Positions 21,331 through 34,000 of a DNA stretch of 64,000 bases are shown in pieces; positions within the stretch are counted from its first letter, which is position 1, and every line of letters starts with the position of its first letter. The notes under the pieces were generated by a model that worked only from the letters and a program-made list of their open reading frames with translations, did no database searches and had not been told where the DNA came from. The DNA comes from Chamaecyparis obtusa. Taxonomy: Eukaryota > Streptophyta > Pinopsida > Cupressales > Cupressaceae. The stretch spans positions 62,001 to 126,000 of the forward strand of contig BSBK01008425.1 of assembly GCA_027943335.1 (NCBI GenBank), in the 5' to 3' direction. The translations under genes and the position numbers were made by a program.

Positions 21331-22333
21331 GGAAGTGTTTTCACATATCTTTGCTTCCTTACATATTTATCTCCTTTAATCATTTTCATCCATTCTAAAT
21401 TTTATTTTACATTAAGTTAAATTCTTGACACATAATAAACTATACACATGATGCACAAGCTCATAAACATATTAATAATGAATTGCATTCAAATTTTGAT
21501 AGTCATTAGTGAATGAGTTATGCCATAGACTGTGAGCATTAGGTAGTACACATTTTACTTTATTTAAAAGGAAACTAATTTATTCCTATGCAATGAAAGT
21601 TTTGAGTAGTTATGAAAACTTATTGATATACTAAAATACGAGGTATAACAACTTAATGTTATATATCATTGTAGATTATATATATTACAATTCTTAATTT
21701 TTTAGACAAATGTCTAAGAGGTTGAGCTTGATGATTATAGTTCAACGAGTTCTCATCATGCATACTCAAATCTAAATCTCAAAGGGACATTTTAGATGGA
21801 ATTCTACTTTGAGCCTTGGTCTTTCATATTTAACCTCCAATGGGGAGGTGGCTTCTAGGTGGATTTCTAAGTTGTGATTGTTGGTCTTCTATAGGTGGTG
21901 CCCACAAGGCTTCTATTGGTCTCAAGTTTATGCTTGTATGAGTATAATATTTGTAAATGATTATAATATTAAAAATAAAAAATATTTAGATAAATAAAAA
22001 TACTTGCTAGGTAGTGATGTAGTGCCCTTAGTTTCAGAGGTGGTCATGTCAAGTGTAACATTATTTCCACAACTCAATATATATCTCTTTTACATATATA
22101 CCATCTAGTAAAATAGTTATTTAGGCTACTTTAGGGTACAAGTAAACTAGTCATGACCTTGATTATGCATGTATATTTCATTGATTTTTTGAGTATTTGA
22201 GTGAGAAAGTTAAAAATATTCGTCTTTTGCTTGATAGGGTATTCTAGGTATTCATCACCTTGATTTCTCCTAATCTTTTTCATTCCCTTAGATTTATGAT
22301 TGATACATCCCTTACACTCTCAAAATTAAGTCC
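21331..22333. other. Unassigned intergenic DNA
   Basis: AT-rich, without ORFs of recognisable family. I see no repeat or RNA gene here. Confidence 0.6.
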
Positions 22334-22850
22334 TTTTTTTTTTTTTTTTCGATCGGTAAATAGTAGTAGCTGGAGGTTGCACCTTTGTATTCATAGCAAA
22401 AAAGTTACAATATATGTCTAGATTGAGAATTCAATCATTCCTTGAAACTACCATACTAACTTGTTGTATAGACTAAACCCTTGTTCACATCATTTGACAA
22501 AGCCAACTTGCAACTACCCTTACTAACTAAGATATCACCTTCAAAATGTCTCCCTGATAACTTTAACTAATTACCCAAACATAAAGACATTAACCTTTCA
22601 CATTACCAAACCAAGACAGTCACATATTCTCCCCACCACATTTGCATGCATTCTCCCTGGTTTTCATTAGACACCTAAGATCGTCGTTAGCATAAGTTGC
22701 TACCTCAACCTTTTCTACAATTGCCTTCCTAAACTCATTGCCTTCTTCCTTAATGTTAGCCCCAAAGATTGTCTCCTCCCCTTCAATAGCTACGAGACCT
22801 ACCATCTTCTTGAGAAACAAAATGTTAAAATACAAATACTAAATACATAA
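22334..22850 (-). mobile_element. Poly(A)-ended retroposon
   Basis: On the minus strand the sequence ends in ACCGATCGAAAAAAA with a 16-base A run (T run at 22334-22349). Upstream is a 71-codon frame (22620-22835: MVGLVAIEGEETIFGANIKE, then KTRENACKCGGENM) of no recognised family. The A tail and lack of LTRs fit a SINE, a 5'-truncated LINE or a processed copy. The upper edge is a guess. Confidence 0.45.
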
Positions 22851-23034
22851 AAGACATTAATCAAAATATACTTCAAACATAAAAAATAAAAATGAACATA
22901 CTATTTTCACTATTACGAAATGAAAAATTCGAAGAATATCCTTGAAAAATTTGAAGATATACTAACGTTCTATTACTGGCTCGGATAACTGGAACGACGA
23001 AATTAGGTGCTCGCTAGATTAAATGACCTAAGAA

Positions 23035-23080
23035 TTTTAGGGTTAGGTTTAGGGTTCTGGTACAGCTACTTTTAGGGTTT
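23035..23080 (+). repeat. Short interstitial telomere-like repeats
   Basis: TTTTAGGGTTAGGTTTAGGG at 23035, followed by TTTAGGGTTT at 23071: diverged copies of the plant telomere unit TTTAGGG. Inverted they contain AAACCCTAA, the telo box of many plant promoters. Too short to be a telomere remnant. Confidence 0.6.
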
Positions 23081-26000
23081 CATGAAAGATTTATGCGTCA
23101 TAAATATGCCATTCCAATAGACTTGGCTTCATTCTGATCGACGGAGGGTAGAGGAAAACAGTGAGTTTAGGAATTGCCCTATGCTTGCTTATCTTGATGT
23201 TAAATTTTATTTTACCAGTTTTGATGTCATCTGTATAAATGTTCGTAATACCTGATTCGATGTTGGGAGTAAGAGATCACGGTTAAGTTCATTCTGATAA
23301 TGTAAGAAGAACGAAAATTTACTCTCATCTCCCAACAGTAAAGGGGCGTTTAAAGCCTGTTGCAGTATTAGCCATGGCATCAGGGTTTCGCGCCTCAATA
23401 ACAGGTTTTACCTATGCTGTTAATAAGCTTCTATTTTTATTTGAATGAATGGTTTGAACAGCTTTTTTATTTAATTTTGAAGGAGCGATGATTAGAATGA
23501 AATTCCTCGTTCTGAATGCTAAAGCATGATAGACCACAAATCACCCATAGAATATGAGCTCCAACCTTGCTTATTTGGCTTTTCTTGCATATTTTACTTT
23601 GTTATTTAATTTATAAAATATACGGTTTTTACGAAGGGTATTTCAACCTCATCAAACTTATTTGTTTTAGTTAAGCTTTTAAACTGAAATTTTAAGTGAT
23701 TCTTTTCCTAACGGTTTCATAGCTTTAAGGTGAATCCCTTGGTAATCCATTTGTCAGCGCCTCCATGTGACCTTTGTTGCAATCTGTCAAGTTTCTCTGA
23801 TAGATGTTCGTTAAGAGTTGTTTACAAATATGAAAATATATTTTGTTTTTAAAAAAATATCAATAACCAGATACCTTTTTTGCTTATCTTTGATAATTTT
23901 TCATTAGCAACTGTACAGTTTCTCTATGTACAGTCACGTAGCCAAAAACAATTGTTACAGGAGTTTTTTTTTCAGTAAAGAGGGAGTTTTATTAAGTTTG
24001 TGATTTGAAGGGCTGTATTTGGACGGGGCTAAAGCTTTTTGCCACAAAAGCAGAAATTCATTTCTATTATGTGCCATTCAATTACATTTTTTAGAGGGGA
24101 AAACACATTGACCTGGAGCCCTGGAGCTATCAGCTATTCCATTGAAATTCTAATTCTTATCAATTATTATACTTTATCATTTTATAATTATATATCTTTC
24201 AAATGTGGAAGCTTAAACTTGGGAACAACTGAAAACCCTCAGTATCCGGTGGTTTTAGGAAGCTCTCGTTACAAATGAAGCCTATGGAGAAGATGTGTCA
24301 AATGCGTTTGATTCGGAGGGAAGAAAGTAAATCTTTGGCGCGGTTTCAGGCTGATGGATTTGGCAGGTCCAAAGGGATACTCTCCAATGCTTTGATACTT
24401 TCGGAGGAGCGTACCTGATCTGTTGTACAGCAGATTTGAACCAGTTTTTGGGCTGTCAGAGATCCTGTAGTATGTGGGGCAAACATTAAACTATTGTTAT
24501 TCTAACTCGTTATAAAGAATTATATGACAATAACTCTTAGCTGAATAAGACGTATAACAGCAAGCCTTTTGACATATTGTCACCTCATCAAAGCATGCGA
24601 TAAGTAACTTTCTTAGGTTTATTTAAAAGACCTCGAGTGGAAAACCTAAAATCTTATGCTTTTGTGATATAAGAAGCTACATTCCAAAAGGAATACTATC
24701 CTTATAAAAGGAATGCGAGTTTGCAAAGGATCTTAGAGGTTGGATTGGAGTCTACACCGTATGATCTAAAGATGACGAAAGAAAATTTTTGTCTGCTAAT
24801 TGCATCTCAAGAGACAGATGGAGTAAAAGGGAGACTCTACAGTGTGAGCTAGAGAAGATAGAATTTCATCCTTGGCAACAGCTTTAGTTTTGAGAAGGCC
24901 AAAGAGGGAATTACAAGGACGTTTCTAAAACGACAGTTGGCATCAGAGAAGTTTTTGAACAAGTTATAAAACTCCTTCAGAGTACTCTAAATCATGGTGC
25001 TTTGCTAGCAGATTTATGGTTGTGGCCAGAACAATCAGCAGCAGAATGGCTCTATCAAATGATCTAACAAGCTGTCTGCTTGTAATGCAAAGCAAAGCCC
25101 TCAATGCCCTTCAGTTGGTCCCATGAGTAATCTTTCACTTCCAGCACATCATGATTTGGGAGATCTTATGAGATATTCAACTCATTCTAAAATTGTGAAA
25201 AAGCTGCAACTCATTAGATACGGTGAACTCTTATGAGATCTTAAGAGTTCACTGTATCTATTTACTGATGATTCGTCTAGGAGTTTTCAATTGCTGCAAA
25301 GCAAGAAATGATCCCAATGCAAAGAGGGAGGTTTCAAAACTTGGCTCATATCGGTATCATTTCAAAATGTGTTTTAGTGTTGAAATCATGATAACTAAGG
25401 CTCCATGAGGAGTGCATGATTGTCCCGAGTCCAATCCCCGATTATTAAGAAAAAAGTCTCTATGCTTGGGACGCTGCGGGCTCTCTATGTGGGGAAACAA
25501 GTTGCTTGACGTCCACTTTTTTTAAACATGAAATGCTAGGCCACAAGAGGTTGAGTGACATATCAAATCTTTTCACAGATGAGGCTCGGTCTCATTGGGT
25601 TTCGGGATCTATCTTGCAGGAGCAGGGGTTTAATGAAGCAAAAAATCAAACGCCTCAGGATTAATTACAAGAATTTTTTTCAATCCTTTGCAAAGCAGAA
25701 GATTGCATGTATTTCCCTATTCTTTGTTTAGTTTTATGGATAGTTTAGTTTGAGTGAATGGTGGGAGGATCATTATGAACATTAAATTCACCCTCTTCAT
25801 TGGGGATGAGTTGTAAATGTACTCCTAATAGTAAAGAGGTGACATGAGCTTGATGCCTACCTTTTACCAAGTAGCATTGGGTTACGAAGCGCCTGGATAT
25901 GGATGAAATAAATGATGTGTTTTCTTCAGCTTTTGTAGATATTTCAATGTCAAGTTATTGATTGGATTTTTTAAGTGCTGCTTTTTGTTATGCCATGAGA

Positions 26001-28407
26001 AACCTTTTTTTTCAACTGGTTTAGTCTTAATTTAAAAGAAATCTTAAATTTACCTCCGATTGTGTTTTAGGATTCGCAACTCCAAGTATTTGGTTACCAA
26101 AATAGAGACCTGTTGCAAGCATCGAGGGCACATAGTGACTCTCACATCTTTGTTGACGGACGATAGTTGGGTGTGGAGGAGTGAGTTAAATTAAATCAGA
26201 TAAAGTAAATTGGGTGTCACAGAAAAACTTGCAAGATGAACTGTGGTATTTGGGAGATTGTGATATTATAAAGAGTATCATTCCAGTTCGGAGAGGCTGA
26301 TGTAGATGTCGGGAAACAACTATTGTAGGCAGGCGTACCTTCCAACCTTTGCTTGATTTTGTTCCAATTGATGACACGCCATTGATTTGAGACCGATTCA
26401 TCTACCTTCTGTTTTTTGAGAACCCTACACTATTTCTTGTCTGATAGTGTACACCTTACAGTACGGTTTTAGTACGTTTGACTGTACGTTCATCACCTTG
26501 TTATCTGGAGAGGTGGACAACAGAGACCTACATGGCTGGGAGTTACTCTTTTTTGTTGGTCATAGTTGAATTTGTTTATAGAGGCATATTAGGAGCTTGA
26601 TAAATTCCATGTTAATGGTCCTTCCAAGTTTTTCATTTTGGAACTCTTCAATTATGTAATTGGTTTCATATGTTCTAAGCAAGTGCTTCTACAAGTGTTA
26701 AACATGGAGTTGTGAATATTTCATTGTTTCATTGAATTCTTTTGTGGACTGCAAATATGTCCAGTTCTTATGGTTTATGCTTCTACGTCTTACCTAGAAA
26801 TGTAGATTTTTTGTTGACCGATAAGCAATTGTTGTTCAAACCCATCGTGGTACTGTTTTATATTTATGATTTATTTACTGCCCCGTGTTGAATAGTATCT
26901 TTTCATTGCTCGTGTGCACATTATTGGGATTTGGCTGCCTCTCAAAAAGCTTTGGAACCTTTCTTGTGCAGGGTGAGTTGGAACAGTCACATTTCATTAA
27001 AGTTTTGATGCCGAGCATATTTTCAAATAGTCGTTCACATTATCTCACTTTGTTTACCTTAGATTTTTACAATGAATGGCTTGCCAGGCAACCCATCCCA
27101 GCACCACCACTTCTAAATTCCGTATTTGAGCTGTGCAAACTTTAACCTGGGTGGGGGGGACTACTCTCTGGCATAAATAACTAGGTTCCTATAGTTCTCG
27201 GGAAAGAGTGAATGCGTTGGTTGTTACACAGTTGAAATGTTTTTGTTGCAATATTTTGGTCCTAGATCTCTTAAGTTCCTTGCTTTTGACAGTTTGAGTC
27301 AATATTTCTTTTGATTCGGTTCTTCCTTTAGAGGCGACTTTGAGGTCTATCGTTAGTTGCTTAAGTAAACTTTCATAGGAGAATTCGCCTTTCCATGTTA
27401 TTAAAGCCCTGCCTAAAATGAAGATGGATGGACGGTCAACAATGGGCTTATTCGGTCAATGCCATCGTAGAAGGTAATGAAATTCCTAAATGTTTTTTTG
27501 ATCATCCTGTGGTGGATGGCTAGGTTGTTAATAATTCGAGTGATGATTATCTAACCAATCTTTGGAACCAACTATGGGATCTCCAAGATGTAAAGAGCTC
27601 TTTGAGCCCTCATGGTCCAGGTTTTGGCATCTATACCCATAATATCTCGTTGAGTGAAATCATCATAGGAGAATCTTTTCACCGAGTATGGTAAGGAATG
27701 TTCTTCACACACCCATGATACATGATTTTGATAAGAAGGAAGCTACTTTGGGCCTTTATTGGATAAAAAAATGAAATGGAAAGAAACAATTTGACTTCGT
27801 TTTGAATTGAAAAAATCTAGGGGGCTTGACTTCTTAGTAAGTAGAAGCCTCTCTACTTCTAATTTTTCTCCTCTTTCGTTGATTATAGGCTCCATAGCTT
27901 TTTAATTTTTGCTTTACATCCTCTTTCCCTGTGTGTTGACGAGTTGTTTGGATTTCTCTTTGGGTTATCATTTTGCCATCATTGACTTATTGTCTTGTAC
28001 ACATTTTCCCCCGTTAAGTCTCCTATTTTTCAAGTGAAATTCTTTTGGCTCAAAGACAAGTTCCTTAATATGGATAATCCATTTAGAAGTGATTTTATTT
28101 ACCTTAACACGTGATTTAACTTCTTATTTGCCTTGGAGGTTTGGTACTTTATTCTTCGCTGATTTTTCTTTGAATGTTTGTAAACCCTATGTTGACCTTT
28201 GTTTTTCTCGTGTTCTTTGGAGCTAATAGGATTGAAAGAAAGTCCAAAATCCTTGTTCCAAAGCCCTTGCCTTTTGGGCGTTCTCTAAAATTATTGCTCG
28301 CAAAGAAAACTTCATGTGTGCTTCAAAGGATTAAGCAAGTAGGCATATTAGGCATATTGTATCTTCACCTTTTGACCTAAAGATTTTAGACGTGTGAAAT
28401 TTGGGCA
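23081..28407. other. Unassigned region, possible exon-like pieces
   Basis: 5.3 kb between the telomere-like repeats and the Tat-B LTR. Short plus-strand frames have mixed protein-like composition without a family I recognise: about 24270-24415 (KMCQMRLIRREESKSLARFQ), about 25530-25665 (GHKRLSDISNLFTDEARSHW) and 26885-27145. Base composition is less extreme than in the elements on either side, and no LTR, integrase or transposase motif was found. It could be a decayed host gene or an unrecognised transposon. Confidence 0.4.
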
Positions 28408-28640
28408 TTGAAGTCTTTTCAAAACAATTGTTTCCTTTGGCTACAAGTAATACAAGTAACTAATCCTTCTAAAAAACTTAGTAATAATAATGATACATTA
28501 AAATTTTCCCTTCAATTAGATATTTAAAGTCTTTTTTTTCAAAATAGTTGTTTTTGCTGGCTACAAGTAATACAAGTAACTAATCCTTTTAAATAAACCT
28601 AATAATAATAATAATATTGATACATTAAAAGTTTCCAGCA
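28408..28640. repeat. Tandem duplication, about 130 bp unit
   Basis: Two adjacent copies of a segment containing CTACAAGTAATACAAGTAAC (starts near 28441 and 28561), each beginning with AAGTCTTTT and ending near GATACATTAAAA. The other LTR has a single copy (from about 40085), so the duplication arose after insertion. Confidence 0.8.
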
Positions 28641-30841
28641 CATAATTCTTAAACAAGATAAATATGTAATTGATGAATAACATCAAGAAAAACAATTATG
28701 AGACTTGTTCTAATTGTACTCTATTTTAATATTAGAGTTATATTTCTTCTAAGTTCAAAACCATTGAATTTAAAGTCTTGTATTATTTGCTTGATCATTT
28801 CTTTAGTCTACCAAGTTGTTTAAATTAACCACACTTGCATTTACATTTGTAACTTAGGTTGTGCATCCATCTCTAACAAGGTTTAGTATTTGATGACAAG
28901 ACACCATTAGCTACAATTGTGTCTATGCTCATATCAATTGCCTCTTGTATTTGGTTCATAGTAGTCTTGTGACTAAACCCTCTATCTTGTGTACTTTGAT
29001 TTTTAAAAATAGTGCATTTGTTGCTACTACTAATGGTTGTCTATTTGGAGTTGAGAGATGAATTCTTTGTTTTGATCACATTTAGGATAAGAGTAGTTAG
29101 AGGAATCAAGAATTCAAGGTAACAAAGGGGCACACAAGGATCTTAAGCTTTCTAAGAGATTATACCATAGTTTTTAGATTGTCTCTCAAGTGTGCTTTTC
29201 TCAATCCTTTATCTAATTTTGTTGAAAGAAACTTGCGAGTTGTGTAAATATGCAACTAGGTGCAAGGTCCCATGTCAATGTAGTGACATTGAAATCATCA
29301 ATGGTAGCTTGGCTGGAATCTTTTTGGGTGTTTGGATTGGTGATCTTAAGGAAAAGGTGATTTGAATCTATATAAGGTGGGATTTGAATCTATATTTGGA
29401 TTGTTCGTAAGAGTGGGGGAAGAATGGATCATTTGAACAGTATCATTGTTGGGTGGAAAGTCTTTGAATTTGAGTGTTGAGGATACAATGCCTTCTTCTC
29501 TTGTTCTCCTCTGTCATTATTTTTTTGCATTTCATGAGTTGTTGCAACTTCGATATTGGGTAGAGGGTCTATTCCAAGATAGGCTTGAGATTTGACCCTT
29601 TCTTTGAGGGCTGCTCATTTGCACCTCCAATAGTACCAATAGTACCAAATGGGAGTTTTGTTTGAGTAGTTGAGGTAAGAGAAGGTTGAGTTGTTGGAAT
29701 TGTAATGCTTTAGTTTGGTGTTTGTTGGCTGCCCATGGTAGTGTTCCTTTTGCCATCTCATCTTTTCTTGGCTAACCACATCTTTGTACTATTAATCGCC
29801 GAAGTTTTTTGGCATTTTGGATTGCCCCTTCCCCGAAATCTTTGTTAGGTAAGTGAAAGAAATTATAAATTATGCCTATGTCAAGAGTTACTAGGACTGT
29901 TATTGTGGGTCTTAATTTCCCTAGTGTTAGGATCATATCTGCTTCAAATCAATGCATTGCACAATGAAAGGGAACCTTGTGACTTCAACTAATTCACTCT
30001 CTACTAACTTTTGGGTGATGAGATGTCTGATTGGCTCCCTAATTCTTCTCTAGAAATCTTCTAAATTTACATGCCCATCTCCAATTTCATATGAATAATA
30101 TTCCAACTTTACAACTTACAAAAATTTAATCCTTTGTAGAAGTAATGTTTATAGGAAACAATGACTTATTGGTTTGATAGTGCAATTAGTTGTGGAGGAA
30201 AAATTGCCCTAGCTTGCACAATGCTTTCTTTGACGATAAGTTAACCACAAATGATGTTATTCAAACCAATTTAAGGATTCATCATCAATGCCTCACACTC
30301 AAGCATTCAATCTCGACAATTTAAAAAATTCAATGCTTTGATGATAACCGCCACCTTTGGAAATTACATTAACATCCTATATTCAAATTATAGGAAAATG
30401 GTATACTTGTGATATTGCTCCTTCCCCTTTTCTTTAATATTGTTCTATGGCCATTGAATGGCGATGTGGGATCTTAATAATTGTTCTAGAGACAAATTTT
30501 GATGACTTAACCAAAGGGCTTAGAAACTTGAAATACTTAATGGGAACTAGAATTTTCAAATGTGAGGGTCATGATTTTGGGCAACAAGTGGGGATGAAGA
30601 AGATTGTAAAGGATGAACCAATGAACCCCAAATCTTTGGTTTGTGGAATTGAAGGAATAGGAAAAAAGGGAAAATAAGGGGGACTAACTCTAAACCCAAC
30701 ACACACCAAACTAAACAAAATGGGGGAAACAAAGAAAATGACAACAAACTCATAAAAAGGGAAAGACAAAATAGTAAGTTAATATAATACAAATATAAGG
30801 GTTGCCTATTTCCCTATCATTTTACATTTGATATAACTTCA
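28408..30841 (-). repeat. Tat-B 3' LTR
   Basis: 28690-29430 corresponds to 40230-41310 and 30323-30600 to 53770-54430 in the same order and orientation (for example ACAAGACACCATTAGCTACA near 28898 and 40674, and GGGAACTAGAATTTTCAAATG near 30541 versus a close copy near 54384). The element-orientation start is placed at TGAAGTTATATC (30841), after a purine-rich GATGGGTAGG. The far end near 28408 is degraded and carries a tandem duplication. Protein-like minus-strand stretches inside are described in the findings. Confidence 0.7.
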
Positions 30842-30889
30842 AATCCTACCCATCATAGGGTAGGGGTAGGAGTGTTCTATTTGGATATG

Positions 30890-31857
30890 TTAATTTGGAA
30901 GCATTGTTTCCACAAACTTGATATATCTTAAAGGACCCTTTCCACAATGAGTCAAACTTGCCATGTGTACCTTTTGGTTCCTTCCCTTTGTCCCATAACA
31001 ACACCATAACTCCTTCAATAATGTTTTGGGGTCTAGCTCGTTTATAAAAATGCTCTTAACTCTAGCTTGATGCAAGGGGATAAAATCTACCATTTCTTTG
31101 ATCTTTGTTAAATACATGATTATCTTCTCTAAAGATCTTTGGAAAGTCAGATATTCTACCACAAATTGTATTTGGGTGGTTGCTAATTCCAATGCTAATG
31201 GCAAGTTCACTTTAATTCTATATACCAATTCAAAGGGTGCACTTATGATTCTTTTGGGAGTTGTTTTGCCTGTCCATAGAGCTTCAAACAATTTCTTATG
31301 CCAATTTCTTTGATTTTCTGACACCAACTTCTTCATTATGTTTATCAAATTTTTGTTGTTGGACTCGGCTTGCTTGTTACCTTGGGGGTAATAATCTGAT
31401 GAGTGTGCTAAGGTAATACCATTGTCGTAACACAAGGAGGCTCCTTTGGAAGAGGACAAATTTGTAGCTTTGTCTATAACTAGCTTCAAAGGGACCCCAA
31501 AATGTCTCTTCTTTAATGAAATTGCACACAATTTTTGAAGTGGTTTTCTTTATTTGGACTCCTACCCACTTAGTGAAATAGTCCTTTACTAGAAGTTGGA
31601 TTTATTGGTCCAATAAAATCCAACCCACATTGTTGAAAGGGTCCTTCTATCAACACATGTTTGAGAGGCAATGATGCTAATTGTGGTTTGCCAACAAATT
31701 GTTTGCACTTTTCACATCTTGAGACTTGAAGGTAAGCATTTTTAAACATTTTGGACCGATAATAAAATTGCCTCAAAATTTTGAAGGCGGTTGCTGTGGA
31801 TTAATAATGTCCTCCACAAGCTTCATCATAGAAGACTTAGGAGTTTCTATTATTTCT
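30890..31857 (-). pseudogene. Tat-B integrase, broken
   Basis: Minus-strand integrase. 31570-31840 gives the zinc-binding end (SRCEKCKQFVGKPQL with the CXXC) and the core start PFQQCGLDFIGPINPTSSKG with the first Asp. 30890-31531 continues RHFGVPLKLVIDKATNLSSS, where Asp remains but the following residues differ from the usual D(N/R)G, then LAHSSDYYPQGNKQAESNNK with the Glu, and a C-terminal part ending RYIKFVETMLPN. A frameshift lies between the two pieces. No chromodomain. The LINE fragment 31858-32505 separates it from its own N-terminal part at 32506. Confidence 0.9.
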
Positions 31858-32505
31858 TTGGGCTCCTTCAGGGTTGGCTCCCATCGACTTTGGATCCAGA
31901 TAGATCACCACATGGATAGAGAGGACCGGACTTGTCACTTGTGTACATTGGGCACGGTCGAGATGAAGATCCATTTCATTTTTCATTGTCCCGCCTACTA
32001 CGAGATTTGTGGGAGATTCTATTGCTTATTTAGGGAATGCAACTCCCTCGCGGCCTTCTTCAGCTACACGGACCAGAGATGCCTTGCATTGTACCTTAGG
32101 GAGGCTATGCAGCTCCGCGACCTTGGTTCGGCTTATCACCGCTTTCTTCTCTCCCTCGTCACTTGCACATGGGACAAAGCGGCCTTCCAGTGCCACCATC
32201 ACTAGTCACTCTAGATCTGTGAGACCTTGTAGTGGTTATACTCGTCAGCGGTTTAGGGCACCTTCTCGCCCTAGTATATACCCTTCGGTAGTTGGCTTCT
32301 TTTTATCGAGGAAGGACCCTTAGTCCTTGCCTTGCTCTTGTGCTCCTTGCTTCTTGTTTCTCTTGTTTTCCCTGTTTGCTTTTTTTCCTTGGCACCGCTT
32401 GGTGCTATTGCTGTTGGTGGTCTTTTATGTTGTACACTCTTCAGTCCCATAGACCCTTGTAGTCTCTTGTTGGACATTAATAAATTTATCTTATCTTATC
32501 GTACT
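31858..32505 (+). mobile_element. LINE (L1-type) 3' end, 5'-truncated
   Basis: Plus-strand end of a plant L1 ORF2: DREDRTCHLCTLGTVEMKIH and FHCPAYYEICGRFYCLFREC form the zinc-binding motif after RT (zf-RVT: CX2C, HX4C), then YTDQRCLALYLREAMQLRDL. A few hundred bases of 3' UTR end in TAAATTTATC and three TTATC units at 32486-32500, a tail form typical of plant L1s. It sits in the Tat-B integrase, which reads on both sides. The clearest junction is the tail; the 5' junction (31850-31870) is approximate and I could not identify a target-site duplication. Confidence 0.85.
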
Positions 32506-32995
32506 TTTATCTACACATCTAAGGAAAGTTCCATCAAGTACCCTTTTATAAAGGGTATCATTCCAGATTACATATTTGCTTGCCTTCATTTTTAGTCTCT
32601 TTGTTTTAGAGATAAACCTTTTGGGCATTCACCATAAGTAAGAAAATAAGTAATATTTAAAAACCAAGGATCTTATAAACTTATAATCAATACTTTGGGA
32701 GTCTCTTCCATAACTTCTGGTTCATTTTTTGCTATAAATTTACATAGGCAGTTGCCTCTAATAAGCTTTGTTGGCTTAATTTCAACATCATACTCTTGAA
32801 CTCTTGTCACTACACTCCTCTCTTATTGCATCCAACCTCTTGCTGGGTTAGGGTACTCTTTATTGTAGGATCTGGTACAAATATTGTAGAATGAGAGTAA
32901 GATATATGACCTAAACTACATCAATACTTTAACACCATAGGCATGTTTTTGATTAAACAAAAAATAGGTTTTGAGGGGACCAAACTCAGTACAAT
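32506..32995 (-). pseudogene. Tat-B RNase H end, tether and integrase N-terminus
   Basis: On the minus strand from about 32840: VVTRVQEYDVEIKPTKLIRG and CLCKFIAKNEPEVMEETPKV, the region following RNase H in this gypsy group, then (frame change) RFISKTKRLKMKASKYVIWN and DTLYKRVLDGTFLRCVDK, the start of the integrase zinc domain. 32840-32995 is a weaker RNase H end. It links the RNase H piece at 33650 with the integrase at 31857 once the LINE pieces are taken out. Confidence 0.75.
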
Positions 32996-32999
32996 AGGA

Positions 33000-33645
33000 A
33001 AACTTAAGATATAACATGAAAGCCTACACAAAACAATAAGCTGCCCAAAAAACTTGGCCAACAACCTAGATCCACTGAAAGGGGGAGAGAAACTCTAGCC
33101 ATATCACTTACAAGGAATTGTCAATTTTTGCCTTTATTACCTCCCTTGTGGTATCAAAGAGACAACAAAAGAGGGTGAAGATGTGTTAGATTTCTCTCCT
33201 TTCACAGTAATCTAGCCCTCTTTAACCTTGATAACATCCTACCAAGCCAACACTGGATTCCCACCAATCTGAGAAAGATCAACAGGACCCATCAACTTAG
33301 AACCAACAACAATAACAATATCCATAGAATTACTAGGAATCACACTAGCAGGGGATAGAGACACCAAAGGTCTATCCCCACATCCAACTGAAGGAATAGG
33401 TTGCGAATCAACCTCCAAAGCCATCCCACAAGACAAGTCAACCAAGAAGAGACAATAACATGGGGCACAAAGGCCACAACAAGGCCATCATTTGTAACCA
33501 CATGAGACTGCACCCCAGTCTCTACAACCACACTATCAGAAACCTGAACAGTCGGAGAAGAGATTACAACATCTTGCTCGGTCGCTTAGGAGGTACCCTT
33601 ATGACAACCAGATTTCCTCTCAATTGTGTAGTGCTGACATGAAGC
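33000..33645 (-). pseudogene. LINE ORF1 C-terminal fragment, second copy
   Basis: Minus-strand frames 33340-33531 and 33239-33445 resemble the end of an L1 ORF1: SQIGGNPVLAW, then after a stop DVIKVKEG and ITVKGEKS, parallel to ISWQDLAKNAKDGWTFVKGK in the copy at 34001-35640. It is a different, more decayed copy and has no DUF4283 part. It lies between Tat-B RNase H pieces. Junctions are approximate. Confidence 0.55.
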
Positions 33646-33649
33646 ACCA

Positions 33650-34000
33650 TTCTACCAAGAGGCCAACAAAGCCTTCTTCTCATACCCACAATGTTCAACT
33701 ACATTTGCAAATAGTTCAATTCATGCTTTTTGAGTGTACTCATGATAGCAATTGGAGCTTGAACTTTATCTTCATTTCCTTGCAATAAAATAGTAGACAC
33801 GTATGCTCAAACACATAACAGATGATAAAATCCTTTTTAAATCTGGATGTGCCAAGACCATGGCTTGAGCTATAGCTTTCTTAATGTTATCAAAGAATGG
33901 TACATTGAGGGTTTTGCTACAAGCTCCCACAACTTGGATAAAGAATGGTACCAGTTAAAGGAGATTGGGACCCTTACTAAAAAAATCGCTGCAAGAAAGA
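33650..34000 (-). pseudogene. Tat-B RT end and RNase H start
   Basis: A short island of gypsy sequence between two LINE pieces on the minus strand: EISFLQRFF (RT connection), then VPFFDNIKKAIAQAMVLAHP, the start of the gypsy RNase H. Further residues are frameshifted. It shows that the RNase H proper lay downstream of RT in Tat-B, separate from the aRNH at 36400-36900. Confidence 0.7.

Noticed and set aside
25530..25665. Shugoshin-like gene suggested by KRLSDISNL
   Set aside because: The match rests on a few residues, with no coiled coil upstream and no basic C-terminal motif found.
30447..30677. Plus-strand 76-codon ORF as a host gene
   Set aside because: It lies within the Tat-B LTR, and the other LTR copy (54300-54430) does not keep the frame.
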